The translations under genes and the position numbers were made by a program. A model generated the notes under the pieces. It made no database searches. It had not been told where the DNA came from and was given only the letters and a program-made list of their open reading frames with translations. Below are positions 7,847 through 16,820 of a stretch of 34,795 nucleotides of DNA, one piece after another. The DNA is from Fusobacteriota bacterium (GTDB lineage: Bacteria; Bacillota; TC1): contig JAKEGG010000061.1 in the NCBI GenBank assembly GCA_022615965.1, positions 1 through 34,795 of the forward strand. Direction: 5' to 3'. Positions within the stretch are counted from its first letter, which is position 1; every line of letters begins with the position of its first letter.

Positions 7847-9919
7847 ATGGCTAAAAATTTAATTATTGTAGAATCGCCTTCAAAGGCTAAAACCATAAAA
7901 AAATACTTAGGAAGCAATTATACTGTCAAATCTTCTGTTGGTCATATTATTGATTTGCCAAAAAGCACTTTAGGAATTGATCTTGAAAATAACTATCAGC
8001 CTAAATATATAACTGTTAGAGGGAAAACCAATATTTTAAAAGAAATCAAGGATGCTGCTAAAAAATCCAGCAAAATACTACTGGCTACTGACCCTGACAG
8101 AGAAGGAGAGGCTATCGCCTGGCATTTAAGCAATGCTTTAGGAATAGCACCAGAGGAAAATTGTCGAGTAGAGTTTCATGAAATCACCGAAACTTCTATT
8201 AAAAATGCTGTTAAAAATCCTAGAACTGTCAATCAGGATCTGGTTGACGCCCAACAGACCAGAAGGCTTTTGGATAGGATAGTAGGCTATAAGCTCAGTC
8301 CTTTACTTTGGAAAAAAATCAAGAAAGGGCTTTCTGCTGGCAGGGTTCAGACTGTTGCAGTTAAGCTTATTTTAGATAAAGAGGCAGAAATCGATTCATT
8401 TATAGAGGAAGAATACTGGAGCATAGAAGGCTTATTTAAAAAAGCCACTGGTGAAAGCTTTAAGGCAGACTTGGTTAAGGACAAAAATGGGAAAATCAAG
8501 CTAGCTGATGAGAAGATCACCAAGGAAATAGTGGCTAAGCTGAAGAACAAGGAAGGTCAGATAGCCTCTATCGTGGAAAAAGAGAAGAAGTCTAACCCTA
8601 AGCCTCCTTTTATTACCAGTACTTTACAGCAAAAAGCTGCTAATTTATATAACTATACCAGCAAGAAGACTATGTCTATTGCACAGGAGCTATATGAAGG
8701 AATCGATCTTGGCAAGGAAAAAGGTGGTTTAACTGGTTTGATCACTTATATGAGAACTGATTCCACCAGAATATCTCCTGTAGCCAAGGAAGAGACCAAA
8801 GCCTATATTTTAGCTAATTTTGGGAAAGAATATATACCAGAAAAGACCAGATACTATAAGATAAGTGGTAGTTCTCAGGATGCACACGAGGCCATTAGGC
8901 CTACTTCAGTCTGGAGAAGTCCTGAGAGCATCAAAGATAGGCTGTCTAAGGATCAGTATAAGCTCTATAAGCTGATCTGGGAAAGATTTTTAACAAGTGA
9001 GATGCCATCTGGCATCTATGATCAGTTGACTTTGGAAATAGTTGTTGACGACTATACTTTCAAGGCTGTAGGCAGTAAATTAAAGTTTAAAGGTTATTTG
9101 ATCGTAGGCAATGAAAAAGAGGAGGAAGACTATATTCTACCTCCACTATCTGTTGGTGAAAGACTGACCTTAGCAGATTTGCTTGGGGAGCAACACTTTA
9201 CTCAGCCACCTGCCAGGTATAATGAGGCATCTTTGATCAAGAAGATGGAAAGTTTAGGTATTGGCAGACCTAGTACCTATGCGGCTATTATTGATACCAT
9301 CTTGAAAAGAGGTTACGTTGTTAGAGAAAAGAAGGTACTCTATAGTACAGAGTTAGGTAAGCTGGTGATCGAACTTCTTTTTGGATATTTTAACAATCTG
9401 ATCGATGTAAAGTTTACTTCTCATATGGAAAATGAGCTTGATTTAGTGGCAGATGGTAAAAGAGATTGGAAAAAGATTATTGATGAATTTTATCAACCAT
9501 TTGCTGAGGTATTGCAAAAGGCTGAAAAGGAAATAGAGAAGGTTGTTTTAGAAAAGCCTTTAGATCAGGTTACTGATGTTATTTGCGATAAATGTGGGCG
9601 GAATATGGTTATTAAAAATGGTAGATTCGGAAAGTTTTTAGCTTGTCCTGGTTTCCCTGAGTGCCGCAATACTAAAATGCTTTTGGAAAAAACCGGGGTA
9701 GTTTGCCCTAAATGTCAAAAAGGTGAAATCGTTGTTAAGAGAAGTAAAAAAGGCAGGGTATTTTATGGCTGTAGTAATTACCCTGAGTGCGATGCTTCCT
9801 ATTGGAATAAGCCTTTAGCTGAAAAATGCCCTGAATGTGGTGGTGTTCTGGTGGAGAAGGACAAGCTGATCAGTTGTTCTGCTTGTAAGTATAAAAGGAA
9901 AAAGAGTCAAGATGAATAA
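7847..9919 (+). CDS. topA: DNA topoisomerase I (type IA)
   Basis: Relaxes negatively supercoiled DNA through a transient 5'-phosphotyrosyl bond. The 690-residue product has a TOPRIM domain (NLIIVESPSKAKTIKKYLG at the start, ATDPDREGEAIAWHL near 85). The catalytic tyrosine is Tyr301 in ITYMRTDSTR, with the SQDAHEAIRPTS and GIGRPSTYAAII patches after it. Three C-terminal zinc-ribbon repeats follow, with cysteine pairs CDKCG...CPGFPEC, CPKC...CSNYPEC and CPECG...CSAC. Length and domain order are normal for the Bacillota enzyme. The stop overlaps the trmFO start by 8 bases. Confidence 0.97.
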   Translation: MAKNLIIVESPSKAKTIKKYLGSNYTVKSSVGHIIDLPKSTLGIDLENNYQPKYITVRGKTNILKEIKDAAKKSSKILLATDPDREGEAIAWHLSNALGIAPEENCRVEFHEITETSIKNAVKNPRTVNQDLVDAQQTRRLLDRIVGYKLSPLLWKKIKKGLSAGRVQTVAVKLILDKEAEIDSFIEEEYWSIEGLFKKATGESFKADLVKDKNGKIKLADEKITKEIVAKLKNKEGQIASIVEKEKKSNPKPPFITSTLQQKAANLYNYTSKKTMSIAQELYEGIDLGKEKGGLTGLITYMRTDSTRISPVAKEETKAYILANFGKEYIPEKTRYYKISGSSQDAHEAIRPTSVWRSPESIKDRLSKDQYKLYKLIWERFLTSEMPSGIYDQLTLEIVVDDYTFKAVGSKLKFKGYLIVGNEKEEEDYILPPLSVGERLTLADLLGEQHFTQPPARYNEASLIKKMESLGIGRPSTYAAIIDTILKRGYVVREKKVLYSTELGKLVIELLFGYFNNLIDVKFTSHMENELDLVADGKRDWKKIIDEFYQPFAEVLQKAEKEIEKVVLEKPLDQVTDVICDKCGRNMVIKNGRFGKFLACPGFPECRNTKMLLEKTGVVCPKCQKGEIVVKRSKKGRVFYGCSNYPECDASYWNKPLAEKCPECGGVLVEKDKLISCSACKYKRKKSQDE

Positions 9920-11237
9920 GCCTGTTGAAGTGATCGTGGTTGGTGCTGGTTTGGCTGGCTGTGAGGCAGCTTGGTATCTGGCAGCTCATGGTGTAAAGGT
10001 TAAGCTTTATGAAGTAAAGTCAGTTAAGAAAAATCCGGCACAAAAGATAGATGGTTTTGCTGAGTTGGTTTGCAGTAATTCTCTGCGTGGCAGAGATCTG
10101 ACTCAGGGAGTTGGCCTGTTAAAGGAGGAGCTAAAGCTTTTAGGCAGCTTGGTCATGGAGGCTGCTTTGGCTACTGAGGTACCTGCTGGAGGGGCTTTAG
10201 CTGTTGATCGTGATTTATTTTCCCAGTATATTACCAATAAGATCAGATCCTTGGATAATATTGAGATCATCGAGAATGAGTTTAGAGAAATCGATCCTGA
10301 TCAGCTTACTATTGTAGCTACTGGTCCGTTGACTAGTGGCTCTTTGTTAGCCAGTTTGACTGCTTTGGTAGGTACTGAGTTCTCATATTTTTCAGATGCT
10401 TCTGCTCCTATTGTGGCAGCAGATTCCATTGATTATCAGAAGGCCTATTTTACCAGTCGTTATGGCAAGGGCAATATGGAGGATTATTTAAATTGCCCTA
10501 TGGATAAAGTTGAGTATGAAGCTTTTTATAGCAAGCTTATCAGTGCTGAAGGTGCAGAAAAGCATTTGGAGGAAGAAAAGGAAAAGTATTTTGAAGGTTG
10601 TATGCCTATTGAGGAATTGGCAAGAAGGGGAATAAAAACTTTGCTTTTTGGTCCTTTGAAGCCAGTTGGTCTTGGTCTTGGTGACAGTAGGCCCTATGGG
10701 GTAGTTCAGCTGAGGGCTGAAAATCAGGAAAAGTCTATGTATAATTTAGTAGGCTTTCAGACTGGTTTGACGTTTTCTGAGCAAAGGGAATTAATCAGTC
10801 TTATTCCTGGTTTAGAGTCTGCTGAGATTTTAAGGTATGGGGTCATTCATAGAAATACATTTATCAACAGTCCGATGGTTTTGAATCGTTATGGTTTTTT
10901 GAATAATTACAATAATGTTTTTGTGGCTGGTCAGATTTCTGGAGTCGAGGGTTATCTGGAGAGTGCTGCTAGTGGCTTGTATGTTGGCTGGCAGGTTTTA
11001 AGGAAGATCAAAGATCTTTCTTTTTTAGATTTCCCACAGGAGACTATGCTGGCTTCTATGTTTAGGTACATTACTTCTAGTGTTAATAAGAAGGGAAAGC
11101 TTGAGCCAATGAATGCTAATTTTGGCTTGTTACCTTTGCTTAGTGAGAATATTCGGGATAAAAAGGAGAAGAAGCTGGCTATGGGAAAGGCAAGTTTAGT
11201 GGCATTAAAAGATTTTATTGGAGAGGTAAATGGATAG
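9912..11237 (+). CDS. trmFO: Methylenetetrahydrofolate-tRNA-(uracil-5-)-methyltransferase
   Basis: A folate- and FAD-dependent enzyme that makes m5U at position 54 of the tRNA T-loop. The 441-residue product starts with the FAD dinucleotide fold VGAGLAGCEAAWYLA. It contains the LVCSNSLRG segment with Cys54 and FEGCMPIEELARRG with Cys230, which correspond to the two catalytic-site cysteines studied in the B. subtilis enzyme (Cys53 and Cys226). A GQISGVEGYLESAASG segment closes the FAD domain. It overlaps both topA and xerC by 8 bases, so the three are co-translated. The coding strand is distinctly T- and G-rich compared with nusA downstream. Confidence 0.97.
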   Translation: MNKPVEVIVVGAGLAGCEAAWYLAAHGVKVKLYEVKSVKKNPAQKIDGFAELVCSNSLRGRDLTQGVGLLKEELKLLGSLVMEAALATEVPAGGALAVDRDLFSQYITNKIRSLDNIEIIENEFREIDPDQLTIVATGPLTSGSLLASLTALVGTEFSYFSDASAPIVAADSIDYQKAYFTSRYGKGNMEDYLNCPMDKVEYEAFYSKLISAEGAEKHLEEEKEKYFEGCMPIEELARRGIKTLLFGPLKPVGLGLGDSRPYGVVQLRAENQEKSMYNLVGFQTGLTFSEQRELISLIPGLESAEILRYGVIHRNTFINSPMVLNRYGFLNNYNNVFVAGQISGVEGYLESAASGLYVGWQVLRKIKDLSFLDFPQETMLASMFRYITSSVNKKGKLEPMNANFGLLPLLSENIRDKKEKKLAMGKASLVALKDFIGEVNG

Positions 11238-12183
11238 CTTTAATGATTTTCAGAGTCTTTTTTTAACTTATTTAAGTTCTGAAAAAAGGTATAGTGAGAA
11301 TACAATCAAGGCCTATAGACTGGATCTTCATGACTTCTATATGTGGCTGGCTGACTTTTTTATCTCCAAGGAATTGGTTTTAAGCGATAAGGGAGAATTA
11401 GTTGATGTCAGGTTGGATTTTGATCTGATCGAGCACCATGATATCAGGCTTTTTATTAATTCTTTAAATAGACATAGTTATTCTAAAAAAACTTTAGCCA
11501 GGAAAATCGCTGCTTTAAAGTCTTTTTTTAAGTTTTTAAACAAGGAGGAGTTGGTTTTAGCTAATCCAATGCAGCATATTTCTTCTCCTAAGCTTGATAA
11601 AAGGCTACCAAAATTTATTTATGAGTATCAGGTGTTAGCTTTACTTGAGGCTCCAGATTTAAGTTCTCCTGTTGGTCTGAGAGACAGGGCAATATTGGAG
11701 ATACTTTATGGTTCAGGTATCAGGGTCAGTGAATTGGTCAATTTAAAGCTTGGGGATTTTGACTTCAAATATGGGACTATCAAGGTTTTAGGCAAGGGTA
11801 AAAAGGAGAGGATAGTACCTATTGGTAGTTATGGTTTGGAGGCTGTTGATAATTATTTAAAGCATGGCAGAGATAGCTTTAAGTTTAGCTTAGAGGATCA
11901 GGATTTTTTGTTTTTTGGTAAAAGAGGCAAAAGGCTTGGTGTCAGAAGTGTTGGATTGATGCTGGATGGATATATAAGCTCTACTTCTACTACTTTAAGT
12001 ATTTCTCCTCATACTTTAAGACATAGTTTTGCTACTCATCTTCTAGAAAAAGGTGCTGATCTAAGAGTTGTGCAGAGTTTTTTAGGTCATGAGAGTTTGT
12101 CTACTACACAGGTTTATACACATGTCACTAAGGGCCATTTGAAGAAGGTTTATGATCTTAATCATCCCAGGGCTAAGAAATAG
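11230..12183 (+). CDS. xerC: Tyrosine recombinase XerC/XerD type
   Basis: A site-specific recombinase for resolving chromosome dimers. The 317 residues comprise an N-terminal SAM-like core-binding domain (about 5-110; SENTIKAYRLDLHDF) and a C-terminal catalytic domain. The catalytic set is present: Arg in GSGIRVSELVNL, Lys in GKGKKERIVPI, His-x-x-Arg in HTLRHSFATHLLEKG, His in FLGHESLSTTQ, and the nucleophile Tyr in VYTHV. The position after trmFO matches XerC (CodV) of other Bacillota, although XerC and XerD cannot be told apart by motif alone. The gap between the two domains (RHDIRLFINSL region) is normal. No promoter is seen between trmFO and this gene. Confidence 0.95.
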   Translation: MDSFNDFQSLFLTYLSSEKRYSENTIKAYRLDLHDFYMWLADFFISKELVLSDKGELVDVRLDFDLIEHHDIRLFINSLNRHSYSKKTLARKIAALKSFFKFLNKEELVLANPMQHISSPKLDKRLPKFIYEYQVLALLEAPDLSSPVGLRDRAILEILYGSGIRVSELVNLKLGDFDFKYGTIKVLGKGKKERIVPIGSYGLEAVDNYLKHGRDSFKFSLEDQDFLFFGKRGKRLGVRSVGLMLDGYISSTSTTLSISPHTLRHSFATHLLEKGADLRVVQSFLGHESLSTTQVYTHVTKGHLKKVYDLNHPRAKK

Positions 12184-12226
12184 GTTGTAATTAAGATAAT
12201 CAACTAACAGACATCAAACTTAAGAC

Positions 12227-12255
12227 TTGATTTTCTAAAAAAACAAGGATATAAT
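12227..12255 (+). promoter_or_regulatory. Promoter of the rimP-nusA-infB operon
   Basis: TTGATT and a perfect TATAAT are separated by 17 bases, giving an expected start near 12262. This is the only strong promoter seen before the long translation operon. The hairpin at 12273-12296 lies just after the predicted start (see findings). Confidence 0.75.
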
Positions 12256-12272
12256 AAATAATAGTAAAGAAC

Positions 12273-12296
12273 AAAAGTGGGAGCCCCCACTTTTTT
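12273..12296 (+). terminator. Terminator-like hairpin between xerC and rimP
   Basis: AAAAGTGGG pairs with CCCACTTTT around a four-base loop, followed by TTTTTT-type sequence (TTTTTTGTTTT). The shape is that of an intrinsic terminator for the dprA/topA-xerC unit. However it lies about 11 bases downstream of the predicted rimP-operon start, so it would also form the extreme 5' end of that mRNA. Confidence 0.75.
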
Positions 12297-12317
12297 GTTT
12301 TAATAAAGGAGAAACCA

Positions 12318-12767
12318 ATGTCAACAAGTCAAAAGATAGAAGATGAATTCAGACCACTAGTAGAACAAATAGGATATGAGTTGGTCTACGTAGAATACGT
12401 CAAAGAAGGACCAGAATGGTACCTGAGATATTTTATCGATTCACCAAATGGAATAGATATCAACGACTGTGAAAAAGTCAGCAGATATGTAGAAGCCATC
12501 CTGGATGAAAAAGAATACATCAAAGGACAATATATACTAGAGGTATCCTCACTTGGACTAGAAAGACCACTAAGAAACGAAAAGGACTTTCAAGATAACA
12601 CAGGAGCCCTGATAGAAGTAAACCTTTTTAAAAGCATAGAAAAAAACAAAAAACACCGAGGTATATTAATAAGCTATGATGAAACCCTGATTCTAGAAGA
12701 AAAGGGCAAAAAAATTGAAATACAAAAAGACAATATCAGCAAAGCGAATATAAGTATTGAAATATAG
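12318..12767 (+). CDS. rimP: Ribosome maturation factor RimP
   Basis: RimP assists 30S subunit assembly. The 149-residue protein has the N-terminal alpha/beta domain (EQIGYELVYVEYVKEGPEWYLRYFID, then DINDCEKVSRYVEAILDE) and the GLERPLR motif, followed by the small SH3-like C-terminal domain. The start is fixed by SD AAAGGAG 8 bases upstream of the ATG. It leads the conserved rimP-nusA-ylxR-infB-rbfA group and is 9 bases from nusA. From this gene onward the coding strand becomes strongly A-rich. Confidence 0.96.
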   Translation: MSTSQKIEDEFRPLVEQIGYELVYVEYVKEGPEWYLRYFIDSPNGIDINDCEKVSRYVEAILDEKEYIKGQYILEVSSLGLERPLRNEKDFQDNTGALIEVNLFKSIEKNKKHRGILISYDETLILEEKGKKIEIQKDNISKANISIEI

Positions 12768-12776
12768 GAGGAAAAA

Positions 12777-13919
12777 ATGAACAAAGAATTGATAGAAGCA
12801 GTAAAAATTTTGGAAAATGAAAAAGGCATCAGTGGAGAAATGCTATTTGAAACCATAGAATCAGCAATAATCCTAGGACTTAAAAGAAAACATGCTACTG
12901 ACCATAAAAACGAAAAAGGAGACATGAAAACACCTTACGACAATGTCAAAGCGGTGCTAAACAGAGAAACTGGAGAAATAAAAATATACCAAACTAAAAA
13001 AGTTGTAATTGAAGTAACCGATGAAGACGAAGAAATCAGTTTAGATGAAGCCAGAGCAGAATACGGTATAGAAGAAGTAGGAGGAGAAATAACTCTCGAA
13101 TTACCAATGGAAACCCAGGTGATGGGCAGAATGGTTGCTCAGACAGCCAAACAAATCATAACCCAAAAAATAAGAGAAATAGAAAGAAGCAACATCTTTG
13201 ATGAATTCTCTAAAAGAGAAAAAGACCTGATAACTGGAGTGATCTCCAGAATATCCCCAGTCAACAAGGAAGATACCAGCGACAACAAATACAATGTATT
13301 TCTAAGTATAGGCAATGGAGAAGTGATCCTGCCACCAGAAGAACAAGTAGAAAATGAAAGATACCATATTGGAGAAAGACTTAAGGTATACCTGGTGAAC
13401 GTGAAAAAAACCACTAAAAATCCGATCATCATCATATCCAGAAGACACAAGGACCTGATAAGAAGGCTATTTGAATTAGAAGTACCAGAAATACATGATG
13501 GTACAGTGGTAATCAAATCAATAGCCAGAGAAGCTGGTTCAAGAAGTAAAATAGCAGTTTTCAGCAAAGCAGAAAACGTGGACCCAGTAGGAGCTTGTAT
13601 TGGAACCAAAGGCTCGAGAATAGGCAATGTTCTCAATGAACTAGGAGGCTCCAAGGAAACAGGAGAAAAAATAGATATAATCGAATATTCAGAAGATGTA
13701 GCTCAATACATCAGCAACGCCCTGGCACCAGCCAAGATCCTGGACATCGTTCTGAAGGAAGAAGCTAAAGAAGCCAAGGTACTGGTAGCCAAAGATATCT
13801 TCTCGCTAGCTATTGGTAAAGATGGGCAAAATGTCAGACTGGCAGCCAAGCTAACAGGCTGGAAAATAGACATAGTCAGCGATGAACAAGTAGAAAGCAT
13901 CAGAGGAGAAGAAGTATAA
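12777..13919 (+). CDS. nusA: Transcription termination/antitermination factor NusA
   Basis: Binds RNA polymerase and modulates pausing, intrinsic termination and antitermination. The 380 residues contain an N-terminal polymerase-binding domain (1-125), an S1 domain (about 135-200) and two KH domains. KH1 includes VGACIGTKGSRIGNVLNELGG and KH2 includes SLAIGKDGQNVRLAAKLTGW. It lacks the acidic repeats of proteobacterial NusA, as usual in Bacillota. SD AGGAGG. It is 2 bases from ylxR. Codons are A-rich, with frequent ATA and AGA, in contrast to the upstream trmFO-xerC genes. Confidence 0.97.
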   Translation: MNKELIEAVKILENEKGISGEMLFETIESAIILGLKRKHATDHKNEKGDMKTPYDNVKAVLNRETGEIKIYQTKKVVIEVTDEDEEISLDEARAEYGIEEVGGEITLELPMETQVMGRMVAQTAKQIITQKIREIERSNIFDEFSKREKDLITGVISRISPVNKEDTSDNKYNVFLSIGNGEVILPPEEQVENERYHIGERLKVYLVNVKKTTKNPIIIISRRHKDLIRRLFELEVPEIHDGTVVIKSIAREAGSRSKIAVFSKAENVDPVGACIGTKGSRIGNVLNELGGSKETGEKIDIIEYSEDVAQYISNALAPAKILDIVLKEEAKEAKVLVAKDIFSLAIGKDGQNVRLAAKLTGWKIDIVSDEQVESIRGEEV

Positions 13920-13921
13920 AA

Positions 13922-14188
13922 ATGAAGCTAAAAAAAACACCACAAAGAAGCTGCCTGGGTTGTGGATTAAAAACTGATAAGAACAAGCTGATCAGAATAG
14001 TCAAAACCCCAGAGGGACAAGTGGTAATAGATAAAACAGGCAAGGCCCCTGGCAGAGGAGCCTACATATGCTTAAATATAGAATGCCTGAAAGAAGCCAT
14101 CAAAAGAAAAAGCGTAGAAAGAGCGTTAAACATCAAACTATCTGATGACCTAATCGTCGAATTAAGCAATCAGATAATAAATGAATAG
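13922..14188 (+). CDS. ylxR: YlxR family RNA-binding protein (RNase P modulator RnpM)
   Basis: A small basic protein of 88 residues encoded between nusA and infB in most Bacillota. The family signature is visible: PQRSCLGC near residue 8, LIRIVKTPEG, then GKAPGRGAYICLNIECL with its conserved GRGAY. Homologues have been reported to bind RNase P RNA and modulate its activity, hence the name RnpM; that is family knowledge and not read from this sequence. The usual next gene, ylxQ (an L7Ae-like protein), is missing here: only 27 bases separate this stop from infB. Confidence 0.94.
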   Translation: MKLKKTPQRSCLGCGLKTDKNKLIRIVKTPEGQVVIDKTGKAPGRGAYICLNIECLKEAIKRKSVERALNIKLSDDLIVELSNQIINE

Positions 14189-14215
14189 ATTCTCTTTAAT
14201 TAAGGAGTGATGTAA

Positions 14216-16450
14216 ATGGGAAAAAGAATATATGAAGTCGCCAAAGACAAAGGTGTAACAAATAAAGAAATAATGTGGATCATGGAGAAACTCAACATTG
14301 AAGTCAAATCTCATATGAGCGTCATAAGCGATGAGAACGTGGCAAGACTGGAAAACTACTACAAAGAATTAAAAGAAAAAGCCCATAAAGAGGAAGAAGA
14401 AAAAAGAGTAGTCCAGGAAAAAACCAAAGTAGTAAAAACAGAACCAGTTGAAGAAAAAGAAAAGGTTATCGAAGAGATTGTTGTTAAGAAGCCACATACT
14501 GAAAAACCAGCAATAGTAAAAAAAGAAATAAAAGAGCCAATCAAGAAAAAACCTGAAGTCAAAAAACCTTTACCAAATAAAGGACAGATTTACAAAAGCA
14601 ACAAAATGGTCAGCGATAATACTGATGACAGATGGAAAGGCAACAAGAGATATAAAAATAAAAAAAGACATGAAGCTCCAAAACCAGAAATCAGCATAAA
14701 AAAACTTATTATTGGAGAAGAAATTCAAGTCAAGGATCTGGCCATGAGACTAAATAAAGGTGCAGGAGAAATCATAAAAAAATTAATGGGATTAGGCATA
14801 ATGGCTACTTTAAATCAGTTTATTGATTTTGATACTGCTACTTTGATAGCCAATGACTTTGGCATCATGGACATCGAATTTAAAACATTAAAAAGACAAA
14901 CTGAATTATCTACTATTGAAGATGATCCAAAAACCTTAAAGCCAAGACCACCGATCATTACTGTAATGGGCCACGTTGACCATGGTAAAACTTCGCTCTT
15001 AGATGCTATCAGAAAAACCAATGTCATCGCAACTGAAGCAGGGGGAATAACCCAGCACATCGGAGCCTACCAGGTAAATTACCATGGTAAAAAGATAACC
15101 TTTATTGATACACCAGGACATGCTGCTTTTACAGCAATGAGAGCCAGAGGAGCCCAGATAACCGATATTTCAATCTTGGTAGTAGCAGCAGATGATGGAG
15201 TTATGCCACAAACAATAGAAGCGATCAACCACTCTAAAGCAGCTAAAGTGCCAATAATCGTAGCGGTAAACAAAATAGATAAAGAAGGTGCAGATCCTAA
15301 CAGAGTAATGCAACAGTTAACAGAACATGGTTTGATTTCTGAAGAATGGGGTGGAGATACGATATTCGTACCTATTTCTGCTAAAAAAGGGGAAAACATA
15401 GATGGACTATTAGAAATGATCCAGCTGGTAGCAGAAGTAGAAGACTTAAAAGCCAATCCAAACAGATTAGCTGAAGGCTTTGTTTTAGAAGGTCGCTTAG
15501 ATAAAGAAAAAGGAACAATAACTTCTATGCTGGTTACCAAAGGAACCTTGAAAATCGGTGATATGATCCTAGCAGGAGAGACCTATGGTAAAGTTAGAGC
15601 AATGCAAAACGATTCAGGTAAAAATATCAAAAGCGCTGGACCATCAACACCAGTAGAAATTTTAGGCTTATCAACAGTAGCAGAAGCAGGTGACATTTTC
15701 CAGGCAGTTAAAGATGAAAAATTAGCCTCTTATCTGGCAGACCAAAGAAAAATTGTCAGAAAAGAAGAAAAATTAAAGAAAAGCCAAACTGTTTCACTGG
15801 AAAATTTGTTTGAAAAAATCAGCGAAGGCAACCTGAAAGAACTTAACCTGATAGTCAAAGGAGACGTACACGGTTCAGTTGAAGCCCTATGTCAATCAAT
15901 AAGAAATATCCAGACTGAAGAAGTTAAGGTAAATATCATTCATGAAGGGGTTGGCGCCATTAACGAAACAGATGTTAAACTAGCTATGACTTCAGAAGCC
16001 TTGATTATTGGCTTTAATGTCAGACCAGATACTAATTCTAAAAAGCTGGCTGCAGAAGAAAATGTCAATATTACCTTATACAGAGTGATCTACGAAGTAA
16101 TAGATGATATTAAAAAGGCTATTAGTGGATTGTTGGCACCTGAAATCAAAGAAGTAGAACAAGGAACTTTAGAAGTAAGACAAGTAATAAAGGTACCAAA
16201 GATAGGACTTATTGCCGGTTGCTATGTTACTGATGGTAAAATCACCAGCAGCTCTAAGATCAGAGTGATCAGAGATGGAGTGATCGCTCATGAAGGTACT
16301 ATTGACTCCTTAAAAAGATTCAAGGATGAAGTTAAAGAAGTTGCCCAAGGCTATGAATGTGGCTTAAGTCTGGTAGACTTTAACGACATAAAAGAAGGTG
16401 ACGTAGTTGAAGCATATGTTTTAGAAAGCATAGCTAGAAAATTAGATTAG
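14216..16450 (+). CDS. infB: Translation initiation factor IF-2
   Basis: A GTPase that delivers initiator tRNA to the 30S subunit. The 744 residues start with an IF2N domain ([21 protein letters not shown]), then a Lys/Glu/Pro-rich linker of about 60-140, and a second IF2N-like segment near 160-220. The G domain has G1 GHVDHGKT at about 252, G3 DTPGHAAF, and G4 NKID. Domains II, III and the fMet-tRNA-binding C1-C2 follow. The ATG has SD AAGGAG at 8 bases. The low-complexity linker is made of KKEIKEP/VKKPL-type repeats and is short for the family, so this is a compact IF-2. Confidence 0.97.
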   Translation: MGKRIYEVAKDKGVTNKEIMWIMEKLNIEVKSHMSVISDENVARLENYYKELKEKAHKEEEEKRVVQEKTKVVKTEPVEEKEKVIEEIVVKKPHTEKPAIVKKEIKEPIKKKPEVKKPLPNKGQIYKSNKMVSDNTDDRWKGNKRYKNKKRHEAPKPEISIKKLIIGEEIQVKDLAMRLNKGAGEIIKKLMGLGIMATLNQFIDFDTATLIANDFGIMDIEFKTLKRQTELSTIEDDPKTLKPRPPIITVMGHVDHGKTSLLDAIRKTNVIATEAGGITQHIGAYQVNYHGKKITFIDTPGHAAFTAMRARGAQITDISILVVAADDGVMPQTIEAINHSKAAKVPIIVAVNKIDKEGADPNRVMQQLTEHGLISEEWGGDTIFVPISAKKGENIDGLLEMIQLVAEVEDLKANPNRLAEGFVLEGRLDKEKGTITSMLVTKGTLKIGDMILAGETYGKVRAMQNDSGKNIKSAGPSTPVEILGLSTVAEAGDIFQAVKDEKLASYLADQRKIVRKEEKLKKSQTVSLENLFEKISEGNLKELNLIVKGDVHGSVEALCQSIRNIQTEEVKVNIIHEGVGAINETDVKLAMTSEALIIGFNVRPDTNSKKLAAEENVNITLYRVIYEVIDDIKKAISGLLAPEIKEVEQGTLEVRQVIKVPKIGLIAGCYVTDGKITSSSKIRVIRDGVIAHEGTIDSLKRFKDEVKEVAQGYECGLSLVDFNDIKEGDVVEAYVLESIARKLD

Positions 16451-16460
16451 AGGATAAAAG

Positions 16461-16820
16461 ATGATAAATAAAAAACATAGAAGCCAAAGAATGGAAGGGG
16501 AACTCCAAAAAGTCCTGGCAGAAATAGTTAGAGAAGAACTAAAAGATCCAAGACTGGAGCTGATCACCTTTACCGATGTAAAGGTAGCCCGAGATTTATC
16601 CTTTGCCAAAATTTTTGTCAGCCACTTAAAAGAGGACCGATTAAGTGAAGCTTTGCTAGTTCTAAATAAGGCTAAAGGCTTGATCAGAAAACAAATCGGT
16701 ATGAAAATGCAACTGAGAATAGTGCCAGAAATAGCTTTTTTCCCAGATGACTCCTTAAGTTACAGCCAAAGAATCAATGAGATCCTAAAAGAAATCAAGG
16801 ATGAGGGTAAAAAGGATTAA
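16461..16820 (+). CDS. rbfA: 30S ribosome-binding factor RbfA
   Basis: A single-KH-domain assembly factor needed for late 16S rRNA maturation and cold adaptation. The 119 residues show the standard start (RSQRMEGELQKVLAEIVREELKDPRL), VKVARDLSFAKIFVS in the middle and the RIVPEIAFFPDDSLSYSQRI segment at the end. SD GAGG lies 7 bases upstream. Its TAA is directly followed by the ATG of nrnA with no gap, so the two are likely coupled. Confidence 0.96.
   Translation: MINKKHRSQRMEGELQKVLAEIVREELKDPRLELITFTDVKVARDLSFAKIFVSHLKEDRLSEALLVLNKAKGLIRKQIGMKMQLRIVPEIAFFPDDSLSYSQRINEILKEIKDEGKKD

Noticed and set aside
13139-13654. 171-codon open frame opposite nusA
   Set aside because: It is a shadow of the A-rich nusA frame: Leu/Ser-rich composition, no SD, no recognisable family, and nusA is complete and conserved here.
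15079-15540. 153-codon minus-strand frame opposite infB
   Set aside because: Covers the most conserved part of the IF-2 G domain in antisense; composition is Ser/Ile/Leu-rich as expected for a shadow.
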